Positions 8,961 to 17,676 of a stretch of 47,534 bases of DNA are shown piece by piece. The first letter of the stretch is position 1. The number at the start of each line of letters is the position of its first letter. This DNA comes from JAFGJU01 sp964570935 (lineage in GTDB: Bacteria; Eisenbacteria; RBG-16-71-46; JAFGJU01). The position numbers and the translations under genes were made by a program. The notes beneath the pieces are model-generated. The model worked only from the letters and a program-made list of their open reading frames with translations, did no database searches and was not told the DNA's origin. The stretch covers positions 1 to 47,534 of the forward strand of contig CAZMZP010000013.1 in NCBI GenBank assembly GCA_964570935.1. The letters are read 5' to 3'.

Positions 8961-10634
8961 CTACTGGTCCACTCCTTCTTGAATTATCCTCACCTGTTTC
9001 GCGAGCCCCATCGGCTCTATCCTGGCGGCCGCCGCCCGCGCCGCGGCAGTTGTGTGGAACGGACCGGCCAGGACTCTGTACCACTGCCCGAGCTCGCTCA
9101 GCTGGACGAACTGCAGCGAGACGCGGAAACCCGCCCCCGCGATCCTGGACGAATCCAGCACAGCGTTTTCGTACGTCTTGTGAGAGCTGACGTGCACGTA
9201 GTAAGTGGCCGCCCCGAGCGCGGGGGCCGCGGAGCTCTGTCCGCCCGAAAGCGCTGGCGGCGCCACGAGCGCCGTCTCGATCTCTCGGGCTCCGACTATG
9301 CCGTCCGAGCCCGGCAGCACGATCGACCGCATCATGTCAGCGTCCACCTGCTCGCCCGGCACCCGAGCCATCCTCGGTAAGACTACGCCCGCCACTACCA
9401 GGGCGACCAGGACGACCGGCAGCCCTATCAGGAACGCGAGTCTGGACGAGATTCTCCTTCTGCCGAACAGCTCCCTCTCGAGAAAACGTTCTTCCACCGA
9501 GCGCACGCGGCTCCAGGACCGCCTCCTCACCCGCAGTCCCGTCGAGCGGTCCGCCGCGCCTTCGGGACCGGACCCGCCGATTCCGGCGCCGGCCTCCGTT
9601 CCAGCGGGCGAGCCGAATGCGCTCCCCGAATCGCCCGAGTCTTCGCCCTCCGACAGGAGCGGCCGGCATTCGGGGGTAAATTCCAGTTCTATCCTCTGCG
9701 CGGCCTCCGCGTCCGCGCCCGTCCCGGGGTCCCTGCGCGCCGGCCCGGCCGTGCCCGCGACGGTGCCGCTCCCGCTGCCCAACGGCCGTTCGGGCTCGCT
9801 CGCGTGAGAGGCCACGTTCAGCACGATAGTCTTCCTCTCCTCGAAATCCTTCGGCTCGTGGTTTACGGCGCCCAGGACGGGCACGTCCGATTGCCACAGC
9901 CGCGTGAAGCTCCCGGCGATTCCAGACTTTCCGGCGGAGGACCTATTCACGCAAACGAGCACGCCGTCCACGCATCCGAGTATCGGGTTCACCCTCCTGC
10001 CCGGGAGGAACGGAGGCACGCAGGCGAACGTGACGTCGGCCTTTGTCCTGAGCGAATTGAAAGTCCTCTCGAGGTCCTTGCCCACCAGCTCTCCCTCTGA
10101 CAGAACGGGATGCGACCCCGCGCCGATGACGTACAGACCGGAGACTCCTGTTTCCCGGGAGACGGTGAAGAACGAACACCCGTACTTGACCATGTCTATG
10201 AATCCCTCGACCGCCCGGCCGTCCGCCGGGGTGTGAAGCGAGGGGGCCCTCAGGTCACAGTCCATCAGCACTACTCTCTGGAGCAGCCCTCTCATGGCGA
10301 TCCCCAGGGAGTACATGAAGGGCTTCATCGGAACGCCGTCGGTCAGAGCGCACACCGCCACCACGTCCAGCGGAGAGGCCTCGCGCAGCTGCACGAGCCT
10401 TCGCACGAGCTTCTCGCACTGGCCGACCCAGCCGGCCTCCGACAGAAGCGAAAGGTCCTCTTCCCAACGCCCGGCGTCCGTGTCGTAACGAAACTCCGCC
10501 AGCAGCGCGGTCTTCAGGTCCGCCGCTATCTGCTCCGCGCTCTCGTAGGACTCCGAGCCCGCGACGCGCGGGTCCCGCGGCGCTTTCACCTCCGGGAAGA
10601 AGGTGCTCCCGGGGTCTCGACCTTGTGTCTCCAT
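8961..10634 (-). CDS. Degenerate BY-kinase-like domain fused to transmembrane segment and SPOR domain
   Basis: 557 residues. Residues 85-275 resemble the ATPase of CpsD/Wzc-type tyrosine kinases: a clear Walker A' strand VVLMDCDLRAPSLH at 121-134 and a LYVIGAGSHP segment. The P-loop position reads ALTDGVPMKP (96-105) with no GK(S/T), and the Walker B position (200-210) lacks its Asp. A Gly/Ser/Glu-rich linker (280-370), a transmembrane helix (399-420) and a C-terminal SPOR domain (476-551) follow. SPOR domains bind denuded peptidoglycan at division sites, so the C-terminus is probably periplasmic. ATP hydrolysis looks unlikely. It directly abuts selA and smc (TAGATG on both sides). Function is inferred only. 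Confidence 0.8.
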   Translation of the reverse strand: METQGRDPGSTFFPEVKAPRDPRVAGSESYESAEQIAADLKTALLAEFRYDTDAGRWEEDLSLLSEAGWVGQCEKLVRRLVQLREASPLDVVAVCALTDGVPMKPFMYSLGIAMRGLLQRVVLMDCDLRAPSLHTPADGRAVEGFIDMVKYGCSFFTVSRETGVSGLYVIGAGSHPVLSEGELVGKDLERTFNSLRTKADVTFACVPPFLPGRRVNPILGCVDGVLVCVNRSSAGKSGIAGSFTRLWQSDVPVLGAVNHEPKDFEERKTIVLNVASHASEPERPLGSGSGTVAGTAGPARRDPGTGADAEAAQRIELEFTPECRPLLSEGEDSGDSGSAFGSPAGTEAGAGIGGSGPEGAADRSTGLRVRRRSWSRVRSVEERFLERELFGRRRISSRLAFLIGLPVVLVALVVAGVVLPRMARVPGEQVDADMMRSIVLPGSDGIVGAREIETALVAPPALSGGQSSAAPALGAATYYVHVSSHKTYENAVLDSSRIAGAGFRVSLQFVQLSELGQWYRVLAGPFHTTAAARAAAARIEPMGLAKQVRIIQEGVDQ

Positions 10635-12044
10635 CTACTGTTTCCTTCGCGCCGCGTCCGCGACTCGCCTGAGCGCTTCTTCGACCACCGGCTCGTCCTC
10701 CCGAAGAACGGTCCTCAGGTCGAGATACACGGCGCCTTTTCCTATCCTGGCCACCACCGGCACCGGTCCGTCCCTCAGAACGGACTCGATCGAGTTCGCG
10801 TCCAGTGACGCGCTGGTCAACGAGACGAGCCACGTCCCGACGTCCGCTTCGGGAAGCGCGCCGCCGCCTATCTGCGACGTCCCTTCCTGCATGCCCATCC
10901 TCAGAGCTTCGGAGATCGGCCCGAGCCGCGCCAACAGCGCCTCCGACCTCTCCCTGACTTCCGCCGCGGTCTCGGCTATCATCCGGATCGAAGGCATTGC
11001 CTCCCTGACCCCGGACCCACCGAGGGTCTCCAGGAGCGTGGCCTCCAGCGCGGCCATTGACAGCTTGTCCATTCTGAGGGCCCTACTCAACGGGTTTTCC
11101 TTCATCCGCTTCACGGGTCCCTTCTCGCCGACGATGAGCCCGGCTTGCGGGCCTCCGAGCAGCTTGTCGCCGCTGAACGTTATCGCGCTCGCGCCGATCG
11201 CGACCCTGTCGGCCACGACCGGTTCGCCGGGAAGGCCGAACTGGCCGAAATCCACGAGAGCCCCGCTGCCCAAATCCTCCACGACGAGGACGTTTCTCTT
11301 CCTGCCGACCTCGACCAGCTCCTCCAGAGAAACCTCGGACACGAAACCGGTCATCTTGAAGTTGCTCTTGTGGACTTTCAGAAGGACCGCCGTGTCCTTC
11401 CCGACGGCCTTCTCGTAGTCGCGGACGGTCGTGCGGTTGGTCGTACCCACCTCCACCAGCCTGGAGCCGCTCTTGGCCATCACGTCCGGCAGGCGGAACG
11501 ACCCGCCGATCTCGACCAGCTCGCCCCTCGACACTATCACTTCCCTGCCTTCCGCCAGAGAGTTGAGAGCGAGCAGCACTGCGCCCGCGTTGTTGTTCAC
11601 CACGTGGCAGGCTTCGGCCCCGGTCAGCTCCAGGACCAACCTCTCGACGTGAGCTTCCCGGGTGGACCTCTCGCCCTTGTTCAGGTCGTATTCCAGGTTT
11701 GTGTAGTGAGTCGCGGCTTCCCTGACCGCTTCCACGGCCGAGGCCGGAAGCAGGGCCCTGCCTAGGTTGGTGTGCAGCACGACGCCCGTCGCGTTGACGA
11801 CGCGCCTCATGCTTCTCTTCATCTTCGCCTCTAGTATTTTTGTGACGGCCCCGGCGATTCCCGCGGCCGACGAGACCTCGGTCCGCGTGCCGGCGACTAT
11901 AGCGTTCCTCTCCGCCGCCACGGCCTCACGCACGGCCGACACCACGAGCTGACGGCGGTATTTTCCCAGCAGCGGCGCGATCAGGCCGCTCTCCAGGACC
12001 GCCTCAACAGACGGTATTTTTCTGAGAATCTCTCCCGTATCCAT
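10635..12044 (-). CDS. selA: L-seryl-tRNA(Sec) selenium transferase
   Basis: 469 residues, the normal length. SelA is a PLP enzyme that converts seryl-tRNA(Sec) to selenocysteinyl-tRNA using selenophosphate. The family block HTNLGRALL lies around residue 92, NNNAGAVLLAL follows it, and the PLP lysine lies in FSGDKLLGGPQAG near residue 290. No selB, selD or tRNA-Sec was found in this window, so those would have to be elsewhere. It is the first gene of the minus-strand operon with the SPOR protein, smc and ftsY, with a promoter at 12089-12117. Its presence predicts in-frame UGA selenoprotein genes in this genome. Confidence 0.95.
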   Translation of the reverse strand: MDTGEILRKIPSVEAVLESGLIAPLLGKYRRQLVVSAVREAVAAERNAIVAGTRTEVSSAAGIAGAVTKILEAKMKRSMRRVVNATGVVLHTNLGRALLPASAVEAVREAATHYTNLEYDLNKGERSTREAHVERLVLELTGAEACHVVNNNAGAVLLALNSLAEGREVIVSRGELVEIGGSFRLPDVMAKSGSRLVEVGTTNRTTVRDYEKAVGKDTAVLLKVHKSNFKMTGFVSEVSLEELVEVGRKRNVLVVEDLGSGALVDFGQFGLPGEPVVADRVAIGASAITFSGDKLLGGPQAGLIVGEKGPVKRMKENPLSRALRMDKLSMAALEATLLETLGGSGVREAMPSIRMIAETAAEVRERSEALLARLGPISEALRMGMQEGTSQIGGGALPEADVGTWLVSLTSASLDANSIESVLRDGPVPVVARIGKGAVYLDLRTVLREDEPVVEEALRRVADAARRKQ

Positions 12045-12088
12045 TTGGCTCGCTTACGGCTGTGACACTCTCCCCATTTTACTAGCGC

Positions 12089-12117
12089 AAACTACCAGAT
12101 GTGGTGTGTACGGTCAA
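12089..12117 (-). promoter_or_regulatory. Sigma70-like promoter of the selA operon
   Basis: Read on the minus strand: TTGACC (12117-12112), a 17-base spacer, then TAGTTT (12094-12089). It lies about 45 bases upstream of the selA ATG in the divergent gap with the amidase gene. Confidence 0.6.
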
Positions 12118-12264
12118 GCCATTTTACCAGATATCGTAAGCCCCTGACGGACGCTCGGCGGGCGCCCAACCGCTCCTCCGGCCGTTCGAGTGAACGGCTT
12201 GAAGCCGCGCCCGCCATGGGCTATCCTAGGCCGGACCGAGGACGCAAAACCAGGGGGACGGACC

Positions 12265-14538
12265 ATGACTCACAGAATGAAACGTGGAAGGACCGCGCCG
12301 GGTGAGAGCTTCATCGCCTTCGCGGTGTGTTTCGTGACCGCCGGGCTGCTGCTGGCCGCGGCGGGCTGCGCCCCGCCCCGCGGAAGGCCGCCCGCCCCGT
12401 TCTACGCGGCCTCTCCGTCCAGCATGAAGGACGTGGGCGTCGCCTGTCTCAAGGGCAAGCGCATAGTCGTCGACCCCGGCCACGGCGGTGTCTTCAGGGG
12501 CGCCCTGGGGACAGCCGGACTCGCGGAGGCCGACGTGAACCTGGGCGTGGCTCTGTATCTGTGGGGGCTCCTGAGAGACGCGGGCGCGGACGTTCTGCTG
12601 ACCCGTTCCTCCGACATGGACTTCGTGGGCGGGGTCGCCGCCGAGCTGAGGCAGGACCTGTCCCGGAGGTCGGAGATAGCCGCCTCTTTCAATCCTCATC
12701 TTTTCGTGTCGCTGCACCACAACGCGGACGTCTCGCGGACGAAGGACAAGAACCAGGTCGAGACGTATTTCAAGATGCTGGACGACGGACCGTCCAGGGA
12801 CGTCGCCGCGCTCGTCCACCTGCGGCTCCAGGAGAGACTGCAGATCGCTGAGGGAAGCGTTGTGCCGGGCAACTACTTCGTCCTGAGGAACTCGCCCTGC
12901 CCGGCCGTTCTGGGCGAGCCGTCGTACATCACGAATCCGTGGGTGGAGGACAAGCTCAGACTGGCGGAGAAGCAGCTGCTGGAGGCGCAGGCCTATTTCC
13001 TGGGAATCGTGGAGTACTTCTCCAGGGGTGTTCCGGCGATCGCCTCGCTCGCTCCACGCGACACCGTTGTGAGTGCTTCCAGGCCGCTGCTCACCGCCAC
13101 CCTGCAGGAGGAATGGACGGCCGTGGACCCGCCCACCGTGGACTGCGAGCTGGACGGGGTGCGCGTAGACGCGAGCCTGGAGCCGTCCGGCAGGCAGCTC
13201 GTGGCCAGGCCGGAGAAGCCGCTTGCCGGCGGCAGACACGAGTTCTGTTTCTCGTTCCGCAACAACAAGGGCAACTCCTCCGCCAGAACCTGCGCGAGCT
13301 TCGACACCGACCCGCCTCCGGTCACTCTGTCACTGGAGGCCGACCCTGTCGCCGCTCCGAAGGAGACCGGAGTCCTGCTCAGAGCCGTCGTGTCCGACGA
13401 AAACGACAACCCGGTCAGGGACGGGACGCCGGTCGTGTTTTCCGGTTCCGCCGGAGTCTTCGCCCGCGAAACTGTCACGACTGGGGCCGGAATCGCGTCC
13501 ACCATCTTCCACGGCGGCGGCCGCGCGGAAACGGTGGTGTTGCGGGCAGTCTCGAGGGGACTCACGGATTCAGTCTCACTCCCGCCGTCTGGTCCTGCCA
13601 CGACTTGCCTGAGTGTAGTGGACGCGCGCACCGGCAATCCCCTGGCGGGAGCGGAGGTCACGGACCGAGACACCGTGAGGTCCGTGACGACTCCTCAGGG
13701 ACTGGCGGTGGTGGCCGGCCAGGCAGACGGGCTCATCGTCAGCAGCATCGGCTACGTCCCGTCGCTCATCCCGGAGGGGCCCGGAGCCGGACTTCCGCCG
13801 AGTGAGACCGTGGCTGTACGGATGAAGCCGGTGGCCCTGGGAGTTCTGCATGGGGCGCGAGTGACCCTGGACCTCGGGGCCGCCGCATCGGCCTTCGGTG
13901 AGCGCGTCGTAACGGAGCTTGACGCCCTTCTCAGGGGAGCCGGTGCTCGCGTGCTCTTGCTGGGGCCGGACAGGTCGGACGAGGAGAAGGTGGCGGCTTC
14001 GGAGCGCTTCGGGGCGCAGAGATACATCAGAGTAGAGGCCGCGGCCAAAGGCCACGGGGCCGTCCTCCACTATCCCGACAGCAGGTCGGGCGCGGGACTT
14101 GCCGCGAAGCTGGCCTCGTGGTGGGGCAAGGTCGTGCTGGAGGCGGAGCCGCGAGTATACGAAGACGCTCACTACGTGCTGCGTCAGACCAGCTCTCCCG
14201 CCGTAGTCACGCGGACGGCGGCTGTGTCCGAGCCGCGAGAGCGCGCCGTGGCGCTCAGGGTGGCCTACGCGTTCTACCTCGCGCTGCTGGAGGACCTGGG
14301 TCTGAAGGCGAATCTCCTGATAGAGTCGAGCGTCAGGGCGTCCGGAGGCGTCGCCGGGGAGGTGGCCGACATGGTGCTGGACGACTTCATCCGCGTGCCG
14401 CTCTCGGACGACGGGTCGGCCAGGTTCTTCTGCGAAGAGGGCGTGCACATGGTCACTGTGGTGTCCGCGTCGAGGCAGACGGCGCCTCATTTCGTGGTCG
14501 TGAGGGCCGCGCAGAAGGTCGGTGAGACGGCGAAGTGA
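12265..14538 (+). CDS. Lipoprotein N-acetylmuramoyl-L-alanine amidase with second degenerate amidase domain
   Basis: 757 residues from ATG 12265 (GGGGG upstream). A signal peptide ends in the lipobox AAAGC (Cys35). Residues 65-255 are an Amidase_3 domain with the zinc/catalytic set: His73 in DPGHGG, Glu88, His151 in SLHHNA and Glu218 in GEPSY. It would cut the amide bond between muramic acid and the stem peptide. Next come Ig/Big-like domains (about 270-440), a carboxypeptidase-regulatory-like repeat (445-500), and a second amidase-shaped domain (528-680). In that domain the same landmarks read DLGAA, RYIRVEAAA and PAVVTR, so all metal and catalytic residues are lost. The dead copy may bind peptidoglycan or regulate. 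Confidence 0.9.
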   Translation: MTHRMKRGRTAPGESFIAFAVCFVTAGLLLAAAGCAPPRGRPPAPFYAASPSSMKDVGVACLKGKRIVVDPGHGGVFRGALGTAGLAEADVNLGVALYLWGLLRDAGADVLLTRSSDMDFVGGVAAELRQDLSRRSEIAASFNPHLFVSLHHNADVSRTKDKNQVETYFKMLDDGPSRDVAALVHLRLQERLQIAEGSVVPGNYFVLRNSPCPAVLGEPSYITNPWVEDKLRLAEKQLLEAQAYFLGIVEYFSRGVPAIASLAPRDTVVSASRPLLTATLQEEWTAVDPPTVDCELDGVRVDASLEPSGRQLVARPEKPLAGGRHEFCFSFRNNKGNSSARTCASFDTDPPPVTLSLEADPVAAPKETGVLLRAVVSDENDNPVRDGTPVVFSGSAGVFARETVTTGAGIASTIFHGGGRAETVVLRAVSRGLTDSVSLPPSGPATTCLSVVDARTGNPLAGAEVTDRDTVRSVTTPQGLAVVAGQADGLIVSSIGYVPSLIPEGPGAGLPPSETVAVRMKPVALGVLHGARVTLDLGAAASAFGERVVTELDALLRGAGARVLLLGPDRSDEEKVAASERFGAQRYIRVEAAAKGHGAVLHYPDSRSGAGLAAKLASWWGKVVLEAEPRVYEDAHYVLRQTSSPAVVTRTAAVSEPRERAVALRVAYAFYLALLEDLGLKANLLIESSVRASGGVAGEVADMVLDDFIRVPLSDDGSARFFCEEGVHMVTVVSASRQTAPHFVVVRAAQKVGETAK

Positions 14539-14591
14539 GGCTGAGCAGCCCGGCGGGCGAGGCCTGCGGCCGAGTGAGTCCGTTCTCCGGC

Positions 14592-15119
14592 CTACGGCCC
14601 GGCTTGTGCGCTCCCGGCCAGGTACTCTTTGGCCAGCTCGACGTAGTCCGCGGCTGACTGCTCGATCATCCGGAGCGTGTCGGCGTCCACGTCCTTCTTC
14701 CTTGAGGCGGGCATTCCGGCTACGAGCGTCCTGGGCGGAACCCTGGCGCCCTGGAGCACCACCGCACCCGACGCGATGAGAACCCCCTCGCCGATCTCTG
14801 CCCCGTCCAGAATCACGGCACCCATGCCTATGAGGCACCTGTTGCCTATCTTGCACCCGTGCAGGATGCAGCCGTGTCCGACCGTGACATCGTTCCCGAT
14901 GTACAGAGGAAAGTCCCGCGTCGCGACATGAAGCACGCAGGAGTCCTGTATGTTTGTGGAATCACCTATCCTCACAAAATTGACGTCTCCGCGAATCACG
15001 GCGTTGAACCACACGCTGGAGTGATCGCCTATCGAGACGTCACCAATCACGGTCGCGCCCGGCGCGACGAACACACCCGTTCCCATCCTGGGCGTCTTGC
15101 CCTTGTACGGCGCCATCAT
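14592..15119 (-). CDS. Gamma-carbonic anhydrase family hexapeptide-repeat protein
   Basis: 175 residues forming a left-handed beta-helix of imperfect hexapeptide repeats. The three zinc-ligand histidines of the gamma class are present: His64 (VLHV), His82 and His87 (GHGCILHG). A C-terminal helix follows (about 145-168). The family (YrdA/CaiE-like) may hydrate CO2, but many members have no proven activity. Tandem ATG codons follow AAGGAGG, and the second (15116) has the better spacing. The gene ends facing the amidase gene. Confidence 0.92.
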   Translation of the reverse strand: MMAPYKGKTPRMGTGVFVAPGATVIGDVSIGDHSSVWFNAVIRGDVNFVRIGDSTNIQDSCVLHVATRDFPLYIGNDVTVGHGCILHGCKIGNRCLIGMGAVILDGAEIGEGVLIASGAVVLQGARVPPRTLVAGMPASRKKDVDADTLRMIEQSAADYVELAKEYLAGSAQAGP

Positions 15120-15170
15120 GCAGCCTCCTTCATGACCGTGAGGCCGGTCCGGGGTGCAGCCCGCAATGGA

Positions 15171-15193
15171 GGGGCGCGGACTGTCCGCGCCCC
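15171..15193. other. Perfect GC hairpin downstream of the DUF151 gene
   Basis: GGGGCGCGGA at 15171-15180 and TCCGCGCCCC at 15184-15193 form a perfect 10-base stem with a 3-base loop. There is no T tract on the minus strand. It may end the DUF151 transcript inefficiently or stabilise its 3' end. Confidence 0.35.
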
Positions 15194-15242
15194 GCTCGAT
15201 TTTGTGCGCGTGGTCTTGAGTTGGATGTGCGTCAGCAGCAGA

Positions 15243-15776
15243 CTAAGGGCTCAGCTTCCCGAAGTCCCCCGGGTCGAGGTCCTCCAGGAACTTCCTGAGT
15301 TCTTCCGCTCTCTCTTCTTCGGTCTTTTCTTCCTCGGCCTTCAACTTGTCGTCTTTGGGGGCCTGTTTCGCGACTTTGACCTCTCTCGCGCTTTCCAGGA
15401 CTTTCTCGGATAGGTATATCGGCGCGTGGGTCTTGAGCGCCAGGGCGATGCCGTCGCTGGGTCTGGCGTCCACGTTCACTATCTCGTGGTCTTTCTCCCT
15501 CTCCAGGACGATGTTCGCGTAGAAAGTGTTCTCTCTCAGGTCGGAAATCATGACCTTGGTCACCGTGGCCCTGAGTCCTCTTACTATCGTGGCCATGAGG
15601 TCGTGAGTGAGGGGGCGCTGAAACTTCTTCCCGAGCAGTTCCATGCCGATGGCGCTGGCCTCGGCCGGCCCGATCCAGATGGGCAGGACCCTGCCGCCGC
15701 TGACCTCGCTCAGAATGACGACGTGGCTCTTGGCTTTTTCATCGTACTGGAGACCCGCGACCTTTGCCTCAATCAC
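15243..15776 (-). CDS. Bifunctional nuclease / DUF151 protein
   Basis: 177 residues from GTG 15776, preceded by AGGAGGGG. The DUF151 core is clear: LPIWIGPAEA near residue 32, RPLTHDL at about 54 and the block DARPSDGIALAL at about 103. Plant homologues have DNase and RNase activity; the bacterial role is unsettled. The C-terminal 45 residues are a charged Lys/Glu helix in place of the UVR domain seen in some relatives. It sits 12 bases downstream of the parvulin gene and is probably co-transcribed. Confidence 0.92.
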   Translation of the reverse strand: MIEAKVAGLQYDEKAKSHVVILSEVSGGRVLPIWIGPAEASAIGMELLGKKFQRPLTHDLMATIVRGLRATVTKVMISDLRENTFYANIVLEREKDHEIVNVDARPSDGIALALKTHAPIYLSEKVLESAREVKVAKQAPKDDKLKAEEEKTEEERAEELRKFLEDLDPGDFGKLSP

Positions 15777-15788
15777 GACACACCCCTC

Positions 15789-17066
15789 CTAGCGTTCCTC
15801 CGCCTTCCCTGTCCCGGCCTTTCTCTTCACGTCGTCCACCGTGCCGACCGTCTGTGAGGAATCCCTCATGTTCTTGAGCATCCACCGCGCGGAGTCCACG
15901 AGCTCCGAGCCCGGGTACTTGTCTATCACTACCTTGAGGGCCTCTTCGGCCTTGTCGTAGTCTTTCAGCTCCTCGGAGTATATGAACCCTATCATGAACT
16001 GCGCCTGGGCGGCGTACTTGCTGTCCGGGAATCTCTTGATGAGCTCGCGGTAGATGCCGACCCTCTGGTTGCTGTCCTTGGAATCCATCGCCGCCTGGAA
16101 CAGCTCTTCGGGGGAGTTCGCCACTTTGGGCGGCTGCGCCGCCTCGCCGCCCGGAGCGGCGCTGCTGTCTTCTATCATGTACGTGACGACGTACTTCCTC
16201 TTCAGCATATCGAACAGCTCGCTTCTCAGCTTCTGGGAGCGCTCCGACACAATCGAGTCCTCGATCCGCTTTCTCACCGACTCGAACGGCCGCAGCTCGG
16301 CGTCGATCCTCTCGTACGCCAGCGCTATGTGGTAACCGAGGTTGGTGTGGACGATGTCGCTCATTTCGCCGGCCTTCAGTTTGAATACCGTGCTGACGTA
16401 CTGCTCCGAGCCGGCCAGGGACGCCGGAAGCGCCACGCCCTCCGTCAGCTGCCCCAGGTCGCCGCCGCCCACCGCCGACACTGAATCTATCGACTTCTCG
16501 CGGGCCAGCTTCGCGAAGTTCGCGCCCGCCTTGAGCTCCTTCAACACTGCCTTCGCGGTCACGGAGTCGGGCAGCACGACGTGTCGCACCTTCACCCTGA
16601 CCGGCCCCATGAACCTGTTGGGGCTCGCCTCGTAGAACGCCCGCACCTCCGTCTCGGTGGGCTTCGCCCTTTCGTATACGGCCTTCTCGTAGTATTTCCG
16701 GAGCAGGATCTGGTCCCGGGACATCTTGGTCAGCAGCAGGACCTCTTCGTCCTTGTCCAGCCCCATCTCCAGGGCGCCGTTCACCCACACCTTCTCGTCG
16801 ACCATCATGTCCAGAAACTGCTTCCTGCCGTGTGGGTTCATGAACATCGGCTGATTCGCGGCCGGCATGCGCGCCACTCCCGCCTTGAACTGGAGGTTGA
16901 ACTCCTGTTCCGTGAGCTCAACGCCTCCGATCTTAACGAGCACTCTCTCGCTCGGGTCCTGGGCCTGCTCCTCCGCCTTCTTCTTGTCCGTGTCCTTCGC
17001 CATTGCCGCGGTCGCCGCGGATACAAGAAGCGCGGCGAGAACCGCTAGAACAACCGTCTTCCTCAT
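15789..17066 (-). CDS. Secreted parvulin-type peptidyl-prolyl isomerase with TPR tail
   Basis: 425 residues with a Sec signal peptide (cut after about AMA, residue 23). Layout: SurA/PrsA-like N-terminal helical chaperone region (40-150), a rotamase domain (about 155-265) with VRHVVLPD at its start and the NLGYHIALAYE closing strand, then a helical return segment, and two TPR-like repeats (about 325-395) of the tol-pal type (YRELIKRFPDSKYAAQA). It probably assists folding of exported proteins in the periplasm. Joining TPR repeats to a parvulin is less usual. The start follows GGAGGA by 7 bases. Confidence 0.9.
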   Translation of the reverse strand: MRKTVVLAVLAALLVSAATAAMAKDTDKKKAEEQAQDPSERVLVKIGGVELTEQEFNLQFKAGVARMPAANQPMFMNPHGRKQFLDMMVDEKVWVNGALEMGLDKDEEVLLLTKMSRDQILLRKYYEKAVYERAKPTETEVRAFYEASPNRFMGPVRVKVRHVVLPDSVTAKAVLKELKAGANFAKLAREKSIDSVSAVGGGDLGQLTEGVALPASLAGSEQYVSTVFKLKAGEMSDIVHTNLGYHIALAYERIDAELRPFESVRKRIEDSIVSERSQKLRSELFDMLKRKYVVTYMIEDSSAAPGGEAAQPPKVANSPEELFQAAMDSKDSNQRVGIYRELIKRFPDSKYAAQAQFMIGFIYSEELKDYDKAEEALKVVIDKYPGSELVDSARWMLKNMRDSSQTVGTVDDVKRKAGTGKAEER

Positions 17067-17162
17067 TGCGGGCTCCTCCGTCGTTGCCTCGGGCCGGTGG
17101 CCGCCACCCGTGCCGCCGTATGCTCTCCGGGCCAGACCGCCGTGTCCCGGTCTTCAATTAGC

Positions 17163-17606
17163 CTATTCGCTGACCACCCAGACTTTCACCCGGGCCTCCA
17201 CGTCGTGGAACAGCTTGATCGGCACATTGTAAACACCGAGAGTCTTGAGCGGTTCCTCCAGCAGGATCCTTCTCTTGTCCACCTGGAAGCCTTGCTTCTT
17301 GAGCAACTCTGAGATGTCAGCCGCCGTGACGGCGCCGAACAGCCTGTCGTCCTCGCCTGCCTTGACCGCGATGGTGCAGGACACCTTTTCCAGCTCGGAC
17401 GCCAGCGTCTCCGCGTCCTTGTGCATCCTGTTGTCTCTCGCCTCGCGCCTCTTCTCCTGTTCCTGGAATACCCTGGCGCCCGCCCCGCCCGACACCGTGG
17501 CCTTTCCCAGCGGAAGCAGGAAGTTCCGCGCATAGCCGTCGGCAACCTTCACCGTCTGGCCACGCTTCCCCAGTCCATCGATGTCCTCTAGTAGAATGAT
17601 CTCCAT
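17163..17606 (-). CDS. rplI: 50S ribosomal protein L9
   Basis: 147 residues beginning MEIILLEDIDGLGKRG, the family N-terminus with its VADGYARNFLLP block near residue 22, then the long connecting helix and the C-terminal RNA-binding domain. A longer frame opens with GTG at 17618, but GTGAGG there is the Shine-Dalgarno for ATG 17606. It closes the rpsF-ssb-rpsR-rplI group but is separated from rpsR by a strong terminator-like hairpin. Confidence 0.96.
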   Translation of the reverse strand: MEIILLEDIDGLGKRGQTVKVADGYARNFLLPLGKATVSGGAGARVFQEQEKRREARDNRMHKDAETLASELEKVSCTIAVKAGEDDRLFGAVTAADISELLKKQGFQVDKRRILLEEPLKTLGVYNVPIKLFHDVEARVKVWVVSE

Positions 17607-17619
17607 GTTCAACCTCACA

Positions 17620-17662
17620 GAAAAAGCACCCCCCAGCGTCTCGGCAGCACGGGGGGGCTTGG
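17620..17662 (-). terminator. Intrinsic terminator/attenuator between rpsR and rplI
   Basis: On the minus strand AAGC plus six C (from 17660) pairs with six G, a bulged T and GCTT (to 17624), then a run of T. The loop is about 16 bases. It stands directly before the rplI Shine-Dalgarno and inside what is usually a single operon, so read-through would set L9 level. Confidence 0.65.
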
Positions 17663-17676
17663 GTAAGGGAGTACGC

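Noticed and set aside
13576..14856. 426-residue minus-strand frame
   Set aside because: Opposite the amidase C-terminal half, whose duplicated domain explains the coding; no signature.
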